Source of the DNA: an uncultured Clostridia bacterium
GTDB taxonomy: Bacteria; Bacillota; Clostridia; Oscillospirales; Ruminococcaceae
Assembly (NCBI GenBank): GCA_937892655.1
Contig: CALBJC010000089.1
Span: forward strand, 1-6,183
Length of the DNA stretch: 6,183 nt
Reading direction: 5' to 3'
Of the stretch, positions 1 through 5,941 are shown piece by piece. The number at the start of each line of letters is the position of its first letter. Within the stretch, counting starts at the first letter, position 1. The notes below the pieces were generated by a model that saw only the letters and a list, made by a program, of their open reading frames with translations, was not told where the DNA came from and did not search any database. A program made the position numbers and the translations under genes.

Positions 1-282
1 GCAGGGTAGCTGCTAACGGCAGCCGAGGGCGACCTTAGGGCAAGTGCAACAGAGATATACCGCTGTTTTTACAGTAAGGGTGGAAAGGCGAGGTAAGAGC
101 TCACCAGAGCATAGGAGACTATGCTGCTATGTAAACCCTACCCGATGCAACGCTCAATTGGTTTGATAAGTTATTGCCTGCTCGGTAGGCTTATCATTAA
201 GGCGGCTTGAGCATTATGGCGACATAATGCCTAGATAGATTATCGCACACGACAAAACTCGGCTTACAGGCTTGGTCGTATA
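1..282 (+). ncRNA. rnpB: RNase P RNA, class A, 5'-truncated by the window edge
   Basis: This is the catalytic RNA of ribonuclease P, which cuts the 5' leader from precursor tRNAs. The sequence shows several family landmarks. There is a P8-like hairpin, GCTGC/GCAGC around a TAACG loop (9-23). The conserved GTGCAACAGAGA block follows at about 43-54, then GGTGGAAAGGCGAGGTAAGAGC. A 6-bp hairpin with a GAGA tetraloop (109-124) sits in the P13/P14 region. A GGTAGGC element (184-190) corresponds to the L15 loop that pairs with tRNA CCA. A perfect 8-bp hairpin with a GCGA tetraloop (211-230) is P18. The 3' core has CTAGATAGAT and the ACTCGGCTTAC strand of P4. The 5' part, including the other P4 strand, lies outside the window. 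By comparison with the E. coli RNA, roughly 70 bases are missing. The 3' end is estimated from the spacing after CGGCTTA and could be off by several bases. Confidence 0.96.
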
Positions 283-287
283 AAAGT

Positions 288-320
288 GAGGGATTAGTGT
301 AATACTAATCCCTCTTTTTT
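288..320 (+). terminator. Intrinsic terminator of rnpB
   Basis: A perfect 11-bp stem (GAGGGATTAGT at 288-298 with ACTAATCCCTC at 304-314) closes a 5-base GTAAT loop and is followed by six T residues (315-320). It begins a few bases after the expected 3' end of RNase P RNA and separates that gene from the promoter at 382. Confidence 0.95.
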
Positions 321-366
321 ATATTTTCATTAACAAAAAGTAAATATTCTACCATAAAAGGATAAG

Positions 367-410
367 AAAATTAAAAAACTGTTGCAAAATAATGCCAGTA
401 GTGGTACAAT
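367..410 (+). promoter_or_regulatory. Sigma-A promoter for the GGDEF-EAL gene
   Basis: The -35 box is TTGCAA (382-387, 4 of 6 consensus bases). The -10 box is TACAAT (405-410, 5 of 6), with an exact 17-base spacer. A TG one base upstream of the -10 (402-403) makes it an extended -10 promoter. An A-rich tract just upstream of the -35 (367-379) could act as an UP element. Transcription would start near 416-418, leaving an untranslated leader of only about 30 bases, too short for a riboswitch. The stretch 321-366 between the rnpB terminator and this promoter is AT-rich, and I see nothing else in it. Confidence 0.8.
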
Positions 411-430
411 TGTTAATATAATCAAGAATT

Positions 431-435
431 GGAGG
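431..435 (+). promoter_or_regulatory. Ribosome binding site fixing the start at 446
   Basis: GGAGG lies 10 bases before the ATG at 446. It is the only good Shine-Dalgarno match near the start of the reading frame, and it lies just inside the leader predicted from the promoter at 382-410. Confidence 0.8.
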
Positions 436-445
436 CAGGTATATT

Positions 446-2617
446 ATGCAACAAAATAATGTAAACGATTATTTCAATAGCAACCGTTGGGCATACGTAT
501 CTGCTATTCTGAGTGCTGCTCGTAGTGACGGTGAGTTTGAAGATGTTATCAAGCGTATTTTTAAGCTTACGGCTGATTATGGTGACATTCCGTATATCCG
601 ATTCCATACTGTTATAAAGCAGAGTGAAATGATTTATATCTATGACCATGAATGTGATGAGCTTGTAAAGGTTGACCCTGAAACTCAGCAGCCGGCTTCA
701 GGTTATACAACTACCTGTTCAAAGCTTGCGACAGTGCCATACGTTTATTCTGACGCTTCAGGCTGTTCAGAGGGCTGTGAGGATGAGCTTAAGAATACAG
801 GCGCTAAGGCAACATTCTTATTTACAGTCAATGATAATGATAATCCTATTTGTTTTGTAGGTTTTTCTGACAGAAAGAATGAAAGAGTATGGGAAGGCTT
901 CATTAAAACTCTTGCAAGCGATTTGTCAGACGTTTTGGCTACATACTTAAAATATAAAACCGATATTATCTCAAAGGGCTTAAAGAGCGATACTCTCATT
1001 ACAGTTCTTGATAATATCGATAGTTATGTTTGCGTTACTGATATTGTAACAAACGTTATCATCTATGCAAATGATTCTTTCTGCGCTACATTCGGTGACG
1101 ATGTTATAGGCAAAACATATTCAAGTCTTTTAGGCGATTGTCAGAAGGCTTCAGAATTTTCTAACAGAAACGATTCAATTGTCGGTGACGTTAAAAATTA
1201 CGACTGCTTCTGTGAAAAAACTCAGCAGTGGTTTGATATAACAGAGCGCTACATTATCTGGAATGGCGGTAAAACAGTTTTACTCCATACCATCAATGAT
1301 ATTTCAAACATCGTTGAATATGAAAAGGTAATCGAGCGTGAAGCGTTTACTGATAATTTAACAGGTCTGTATAACAGAAGAAATTTTGAGATTTCTCTCA
1401 ATACCATTTCAAAGCTTGCAAAGCGCAATAACGAAAAGGGCTATCTTGTTTTGCTTGACCTTGATAATTTCAAGAACATAAATGATAGTTTAGGCTATCG
1501 CTATGGTGATAACCTGCTCGTTTCAGTTGCAAATAAGCTCAGAGAATTAGAGGCTATGGGTATAAGTGTATATCGCTTTGGCGGTGATGAATTTGCCCTT
1601 ATCGTTCCTCCTGCAGCGTATGATAAAATGCCTGATGTAATGAGCTTTCTTGATTTGGCGTTCAAAAAAGAATGGCTCGTTATTGATACAATGTTCTACT
1701 ATACAGTTTCTATCGGTTATGTATGTTTCCCTGATGACGGTGTTGGTACATCAACCCTTATGAAAAAGGCTGATATGGCGCTCTACAGCGCAAAGCGTGA
1801 AGGTAAGAACAGAGCCAGGGGCTTTGAACCTGAGATTGAGCAGAGCGCTTTGAGAAAGTATGAAATCGAGCGTAGTATGCGTAACGATGTCGCTGATAAC
1901 TGCCGCAACTTTGAGGTTTTCTATCAGCCTATCATCAATGCTGATACCAAAAAGCTCGTCGGTGCTGAAGCTCTCCTCCGCTGGAAGAGTGATACGCTCG
2001 GCTATGTAGGCCCGTCAGAGTTTATCAGCGTTTCAGAAAACTTAGGTCTTATCAACAGAATAGGCGAGTTTGTAATGAGAAGTGCTTCAAAGCAGGCTAA
2101 GAAGTGGCTTGAAAGATATGGCGATAATTTCAAGATCAGTATTAACCTTTCAGTATGCCAGCTTGTTGAGGCTGACTTTGTAAGAAGTATAAAGTCTATT
2201 TTTGATGAAGATAACGTGCCATTGAAGAGCATCATCTTTGAGGTAACAGAAAGCCTTGCTATCAACGATATGCAGAAGATGAAGAGTGTTTTAAACGCTA
2301 TCCGCGATCTAGGCGCAAACATAGCGCTTGACGATTTTGGTACTGGCTACTCAAGTCTTAACTGCTTCAAGCAGATGCCGCTTACTACCGTAAAACTTGA
2401 TAAATCCTTGCTTGATGATATCGAAACTAATCCTACAACAAATGTATTTATCAAATCGCTTGTTGATATGACTCATGGCTTTGATATGAAGGTATGTGCA
2501 GAGGGCGTTGAAACTGAAGGTCAGTATGAAATTTTAAAGAATGGTAATGTTGACGTTATTCAGGGCTACTATTTTGGCAGACCTTGCACAACAGACAAAT
2601 TTGAAGAATTATTCTAA
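446..2617 (+). CDS. Dual-domain c-di-GMP protein: GAF-like, PAS, GGDEF and EAL
   Basis: This 723-residue cytoplasmic protein probably makes and/or breaks the second messenger c-di-GMP. Domain order: a GAF-like region (about 15-170), a PAS domain (about 184-290), GGDEF (about 300-460) and EAL (about 475-723). The cyclase signature GGDEF is intact at 379-383, with metal and substrate residues D338, N346 and D355 in place. The RxxD product-inhibition site expected at 370-373 reads AMGI, so it is absent. The EAL phosphodiesterase keeps its full set: EAL (508-510), N567, E599/E602, DDFGTG (629-634), K650, EGVET (686-690) and Q706. Both halves therefore look catalytically competent; which activity dominates cannot be read from sequence. 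No signal peptide or membrane segment is seen, so the input is intracellular, through the GAF-like and PAS domains. It has its own promoter and a hairpin after its stop. Confidence 0.95.
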   Translation: MQQNNVNDYFNSNRWAYVSAILSAARSDGEFEDVIKRIFKLTADYGDIPYIRFHTVIKQSEMIYIYDHECDELVKVDPETQQPASGYTTTCSKLATVPYVYSDASGCSEGCEDELKNTGAKATFLFTVNDNDNPICFVGFSDRKNERVWEGFIKTLASDLSDVLATYLKYKTDIISKGLKSDTLITVLDNIDSYVCVTDIVTNVIIYANDSFCATFGDDVIGKTYSSLLGDCQKASEFSNRNDSIVGDVKNYDCFCEKTQQWFDITERYIIWNGGKTVLLHTINDISNIVEYEKVIEREAFTDNLTGLYNRRNFEISLNTISKLAKRNNEKGYLVLLDLDNFKNINDSLGYRYGDNLLVSVANKLRELEAMGISVYRFGGDEFALIVPPAAYDKMPDVMSFLDLAFKKEWLVIDTMFYYTVSIGYVCFPDDGVGTSTLMKKADMALYSAKREGKNRARGFEPEIEQSALRKYEIERSMRNDVADNCRNFEVFYQPIINADTKKLVGAEALLRWKSDTLGYVGPSEFISVSENLGLINRIGEFVMRSASKQAKKWLERYGDNFKISINLSVCQLVEADFVRSIKSIFDEDNVPLKSIIFEVTESLAINDMQKMKSVLNAIRDLGANIALDDFGTGYSSLNCFKQMPLTTVKLDKSLLDDIETNPTTNVFIKSLVDMTHGFDMKVCAEGVETEGQYEILKNGNVDVIQGYYFGRPCTTDKFEELF

Positions 2618-2622
2618 ACTTT

Positions 2623-2655
2623 TAAAAGCTGTATCAGATATGATACAGCTTTTAT
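2623..2655 (+). terminator. Hairpin terminator or attenuator between the first two genes
   Basis: AAAGCTGTATCA (2625-2636) pairs perfectly with TGATACAGCTTT (2641-2652) around a GATA loop, and two further A/T pairs extend the stem. The T run is short (CTTTTATT) and partly inside the stem, so termination may be incomplete. No convincing promoter lies between this hairpin and the ATG at 2670, which suggests readthrough supplies the two downstream genes. RNA processing at the hairpin is an alternative role. Confidence 0.65.
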
Positions 2656-2669
2656 TATGAGGTGATATT

Positions 2670-3215
2670 ATGGAGCTTTTATCGGGCAGACCCCTTGATA
2701 CATCAGACCGACTTGAAAAAGAAATAGCGGTTTATGATTTTTTGGATACCCTTCTTATTGATTATCAGCGAGTAGACCATAGCGAAGCTACAACTATGGA
2801 AGAATGTGAAAAGATAGATAAAGCCCTGCAGGCTACAATCTGTAAAAATCTTTTCTTATGTAACCGTCAGGAAACTGCCTTTTATCTTCTGATGATTCCT
2901 GGTAACAAGAAATTCAAAACAAAGGATATCTCAAAGCAGATAGGTTCTGCAAGATTATCCTTTGCAAATGAAGATTATATGCAAAAGCTTTTAAATACAA
3001 CTCCCGGCTCTGCAAGCGTTATGGGGCTTATTTTTGATAAGGAAAATACAGTAAAGCTTTTAATGGATGAAGATGTATTAAAGGGCGAGTATATCGGTTT
3101 TCATCCTTGTATAAATACATCGAGCATCAGAGTTAAAACCTCAGATTTGGTTGAAAAGATAATACCTGCTTTAAACCATACCCCGCAGATAGTAACCCTT
3201 ATCCCTGAGGAGTAG
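2670..3215 (+). CDS. YbaK/ProX-type aminoacyl-tRNA trans-editing protein
   Basis: This 181-residue soluble protein belongs to the free-standing relatives of the prolyl-tRNA synthetase editing (INS) domain, often labelled prolyl-tRNA synthetase-associated domain protein, ProX or PrdX. Family members hydrolyse mischarged tRNA, such as Ala-tRNA(Pro) or Cys-tRNA(Pro). The sequence shows the family pattern: KNLFL at 59-63 with K59 the likely functional lysine, KQIGSARLSFA (89-99), TPGSAS (111-116), and GFHPCINT (143-150) near the substrate pocket, followed by the KTSDL segment. Length matches a single-domain trans-editor. Which amino acid is removed cannot be decided from sequence. AGGTGAT at 2660-2666, three bases before the ATG, supports the start. 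It lies 52 bases after the c-di-GMP gene, beyond a hairpin, and 3 bases before the ATPase gene, with which it is very likely cotranscribed. Confidence 0.88.
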   Translation: MELLSGRPLDTSDRLEKEIAVYDFLDTLLIDYQRVDHSEATTMEECEKIDKALQATICKNLFLCNRQETAFYLLMIPGNKKFKTKDISKQIGSARLSFANEDYMQKLLNTTPGSASVMGLIFDKENTVKLLMDEDVLKGEYIGFHPCINTSSIRVKTSDLVEKIIPALNHTPQIVTLIPEE

Positions 3216-3218
3216 ATA

Positions 3219-3971
3219 ATGGATAGAATGTATATCGCAGACGTAATTTTCAAGGGGGAGCTTTCAAAAAGGTCATACCTCAATGAGATACCTGCAGTAA
3301 AATATCTTATAAAAAATGAGCGTATCAGCTTTACAAAAAACGTTACATTTTTTGTAGGCGAAAACGGGAGCGGTAAATCAACTCTTTTAGAGGCGATAGC
3401 CGTAGCGTCAGGCTTCAACGCAGAGGGCGGAACAAAAAACTTTTCCTTCTCGAGCCGTGATACCCATTCAGAGCTTTATGAGCATATAACCATTTCAAGA
3501 GAACGTTTTGCAAAGGATGGTTTTTTTCTACGTGCAGAAAGCCTATATAATGCCGCAAGCTACATAGATGAGGCGGATGAGCAAAAAACTACCGCCCCGC
3601 CGATTATTGATAGCTATGGCGGCATATCCCTTCATAAGCAGTCGCATGGTGAAAGCTTTATAGCGATAGTCAAAAACCGCTTTGGCGGAAAAGGGCTTTA
3701 TATTCTGGATGAACCTGAAGCGGCACTCTCACCGATGCGCTTAATGGAGCTTTTAGTGTATATCGATAAGAATGTAAAGAATGATTCTCAGTTTATAATA
3801 GCTACCCATTCACCAATTCTTATGTCATACCCCGACGCTGAGATACTTGAATTTTCAGAAGATGGAATAAAATCAGTAGATTATAAACAAACCGAGCATT
3901 TTAAGATAACCAAGCGCTTCATAGAAAGCCCTGAAAAAATGCTCAGATATTTGCTTGAAAATGAAGAATAA
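3219..3971 (+). CDS. Compact AAA/ABC-like ATPase of unknown role
   Basis: This is a 250-residue soluble ATPase of the RecF/ABC-like type, the group of small predicted ATPases without transporter domains. Visible motifs: Walker A GENGSGKST (47-55, with K53), an ABC-signature equivalent QSHGES (141-146), Walker B LYILDEPEAALS (160-171, with D164 and E165), and a switch histidine in ATHSPIL (H197). The stretch between Walker A and the signature is only about 85 residues, so there is no long SMC/Rad50-type coiled coil and no membrane part. All catalytic residues are present, so ATP hydrolysis with nucleotide-driven dimerisation is expected. The substrate is unknown. The start at 3219 is preferred over the in-frame ATG at 3228 because GAGGAG (3207-3212), inside the end of the upstream gene, is 6 bases away. 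The 3-base gap to that gene suggests translational coupling. The stop codon touches the downstream hairpin. Confidence 0.88.
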   Translation: MDRMYIADVIFKGELSKRSYLNEIPAVKYLIKNERISFTKNVTFFVGENGSGKSTLLEAIAVASGFNAEGGTKNFSFSSRDTHSELYEHITISRERFAKDGFFLRAESLYNAASYIDEADEQKTTAPPIIDSYGGISLHKQSHGESFIAIVKNRFGGKGLYILDEPEAALSPMRLMELLVYIDKNVKNDSQFIIATHSPILMSYPDAEILEFSEDGIKSVDYKQTEHFKITKRFIESPEKMLRYLLENEE

Positions 3972-4002
3972 AAAACTCCGTGATTTCTCACGGAGTTTTA
4001 TT
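3970..4002. terminator. Bidirectional terminator between convergent genes
   Basis: A perfect 12-bp stem, AAAACTCCGTGA (3972-3983) with TCACGGAGTTTT (3988-3999), closes a TTTC loop. On the + strand it is followed by TTTT-A-TTTT-A-TTT. On the - strand the A run at 3970-3975 gives six T residues. It ends the + strand ATPase transcript and the - strand sensor-cyclase transcript, and takes up nearly the whole 31-base gap between their stop codons. Confidence 0.92.
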
Positions 4003-5925
4003 TTATTTACTCTTCTTTTTCTTCTGATACTTAACCTTATACATCTGTGCGTCAGCAACTGAAATGCAATCGTTGATCGAGATTTCAACATTTGCCTTCA
4101 CAGAATGTGCGCCGATACTGCATGACAGCTTATAAGGTTTATTTGATGTGTTATTGTGATTTTCAATTCTTTCTTCAATTCTTTTCTGAATATCTGCAGC
4201 CTGCTTATCATCGGCGTTCGGAATAAACAGTACATATTCGTCACCGCCGAATCTTGCCGCAACGCTGCCTTCGAGAGATTCCAAGATGATGATCTTTGCA
4301 AGCGAAGCGATAAGTGCATCACCTTCATCGTGACCAAACTGGTCGTTCGTAGTTTTCAATCCGTCAAGGTCAAAGTAGAGGATAGTTATGTATTTGCCCT
4401 CTTCAGCACACTTGTTGTAAAGCGGCATAACATCTCTCATAAAGCCACGGCGGTTGTAAAGACCTGTAACAACATCACGGATATATAGCTTATCAAGATG
4501 CGCTACGATTTCAGCCAGCTCATCTTGCTTTCTGATATTTTCCAGAGCGTTTGAAAGGTTTGAAAGCCATGAGTGATACATAACGCTTTCCATAGGGTAA
4601 TAGCTGTTTGTGATTACAGTATAGCCAAAGCATCTGTCAAGAAAGTGAATAGGGGAGATTATATGAAAATCAACAGTACCTGTCATTTCATCAGCCTCGG
4701 TATGAATCTGAGATGACTTTATTGTCTTTGGCTCAACAAACTTCTGATTCTGATAATCCAAAACTGAGTGAACATATTCAGTATACCCTTCGCTTAAATA
4801 ATCGCTTGTTGTATATGCCTCATCATAATCGTCAAGATGAAGCTTTGTGTTTGTGCCGTCCCAGTCCTCGCAAAGATACAGCGCAAACTTGTCACACTGA
4901 AGAGGTGGCAGATACTTCTTGAGCTTCTGAACACATTCCAAAACGCTGTTAGAGCCGCAAAGATCATCCTGCATATTGTCAGAATAAACGATATAATCAG
5001 AGAGTGATTCGATCTGATAGAACATTGGATTATTGATATCGTCAGAATCCCTTTCGATTTTAGGGCAGCCACAGCTTTGGGTGAAAACAGGATTACAGTC
5101 CATATACTGCTCAATAGGCTGACTTACATCATTGAAATGGTAAAACAGCTTCATACAAGCGCATTTGCCGATTTCAAGAAGAGGTCTGTCGATGGTGGTG
5201 ATCTGCGGAGTATGATAGAATGCCTCGTCGGTATTATCAAAGCCTGACAACGCTACATCCTCAGGTACCTTAAAGCCTCTCTTTGTAAGCTCCTCAAAAG
5301 CTGAAAACGCCATAAAGTCATTGGATGAAATGATAGCCTGCGGCATTTCAATATCAGCCTCAACAAACTGCTTTACAGCCTCAGCGCCGTTCTTTCTGTA
5401 AAACTGACCGAAATAAACTCGTCTTTCATCATATTCAATACCATTTTCTTCAAGCACCTTGCAGTAGGTATCAAATCTGATTTTAGCTTCAGGGTTTGTC
5501 ATAGGACCGGTAATAAAGTTGATTCTCTTAAAGCCATGTTCGTTGATGAAATGCTCAACTATTGTTCTCATAGCAGAAGCGTTATCAATACCTACAAAGT
5601 ATGAGCCGTTTGTAATATTATCAATATCAACAAGCGGCACACCCGATTCTTTACACTTTTCGTAAAGCATCTGAGTATTCTTTGATTGAATTGTGTTGAT
5701 AAGAGATATTACGCCATCATACTTGTCGATCTGTGGCAAGCTGAAAATGTTGTATTCACCTTTATCACGTTTTTCGTCGGCATCCTCATTTGCAAATGAA
5801 GAGAAGATAAAAAGCTCAAAATTGAGTTTCTTTGCTTCTTCAATCATTCCCTTGATGATGATGCGCTGGTATTCCTTATAAATGCCTGAAACGAAAACAG
5901 CAATTTTCTTTCTTTCCTGTAGCAT
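4003..5925 (-). CDS. LacI-type ligand-sensor diguanylate cyclase
   Basis: This 640-residue protein is a probable diguanylate cyclase with a cytoplasmic small-molecule sensor. Residues about 6-285 form a LacI/periplasmic-binding-protein-like domain. Telling stretches are IISSNDFMAFSAFEEL (198-213), then VPEDVALSGFDNTDE (220-234) and TPQITTI (239-245), as in sugar-responsive LacI regulators. The protein starts directly on that domain, so the LacI helix-turn-helix is missing, and there is no signal peptide or membrane segment. An SCGCP motif (284-288) follows, then a GAF-like region (about 300-455), a signalling helix (about 455-482) and the GGDEF domain (about 483-635). That domain has FDLDGLKTTND (518-528) and the active-site variant GGDEY (560-564), with no RxxD inhibition site. 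The tail is lysine-rich. GAGGGGG (5939-5933), 7 bases before the ATG, supports the start. The ABC exporter gene ends 16 bases upstream on the same strand. Ligand identity is unknown. Confidence 0.93.
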   Translation of the reverse strand: MLQERKKIAVFVSGIYKEYQRIIIKGMIEEAKKLNFELFIFSSFANEDADEKRDKGEYNIFSLPQIDKYDGVISLINTIQSKNTQMLYEKCKESGVPLVDIDNITNGSYFVGIDNASAMRTIVEHFINEHGFKRINFITGPMTNPEAKIRFDTYCKVLEENGIEYDERRVYFGQFYRKNGAEAVKQFVEADIEMPQAIISSNDFMAFSAFEELTKRGFKVPEDVALSGFDNTDEAFYHTPQITTIDRPLLEIGKCACMKLFYHFNDVSQPIEQYMDCNPVFTQSCGCPKIERDSDDINNPMFYQIESLSDYIVYSDNMQDDLCGSNSVLECVQKLKKYLPPLQCDKFALYLCEDWDGTNTKLHLDDYDEAYTTSDYLSEGYTEYVHSVLDYQNQKFVEPKTIKSSQIHTEADEMTGTVDFHIISPIHFLDRCFGYTVITNSYYPMESVMYHSWLSNLSNALENIRKQDELAEIVAHLDKLYIRDVVTGLYNRRGFMRDVMPLYNKCAEEGKYITILYFDLDGLKTTNDQFGHDEGDALIASLAKIIILESLEGSVAARFGGDEYVLFIPNADDKQAADIQKRIEERIENHNNTSNKPYKLSCSIGAHSVKANVEISINDCISVADAQMYKVKYQKKKKSK

Positions 5926-5932
5926 AAATTAA

Positions 5933-5939
5933 CCCCCTC
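5933..5939 (-). promoter_or_regulatory. Ribosome binding site of the sensor-cyclase gene
   Basis: On the - strand GAGGGGG lies 7 bases before the ATG at 5925 and within the 16-base gap after the exporter's stop. It fixes the start of the sensor-cyclase. With no room for a promoter in the gap, it supports expression from the exporter transcript. Confidence 0.8.
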
Positions 5940-5941
5940 GA

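Noticed and set aside
1..282. Structured hairpins with GNRA loops considered as repeats or part of an intron or mobile RNA
   Set aside because: The order of conserved blocks and hairpins matches class A RNase P RNA closely and explains all of the structure.
315..445. Possible riboswitch (for example c-di-GMP-sensing) ahead of the GGDEF-EAL gene
   Set aside because: The predicted transcript start leaves a leader of about 30 bases, and I see no aptamer-like folding or conserved riboswitch core between the rnpB terminator and the ATG.
2002..2322. Open frame of 106 codons on the - strand
   Set aside because: It is antisense to the conserved EAL domain, has no plausible start signal, and its translation resembles no family I know.
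2584..2614. Possible promoter (TTGCAC ... TTATTC) for the editing gene
   Set aside because: The spacing is 19 bases, the -10 is a poor match, and the boxes lie in the coding end of the EAL domain. It is not convincing enough to list.
3101..3418. Open frame of 105 codons on the - strand spanning the editing/ATPase junction
   Set aside because: It overlaps two well-supported + strand genes in antisense and covers the Walker A motif. It is a shadow frame.
4156..4488. Open frame of 110 codons on the + strand
   Set aside because: It lies antisense within the GGDEF domain of the - strand sensor-cyclase, whose motifs are unmistakable. It has no ribosome binding site and no recognisable protein features.
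4794..5114. Second open frame on the - strand inside the sensor-cyclase gene
   Set aside because: It is in another frame of the same strand, within a continuous coding region with clear domains, and has no ribosome binding site of its own.
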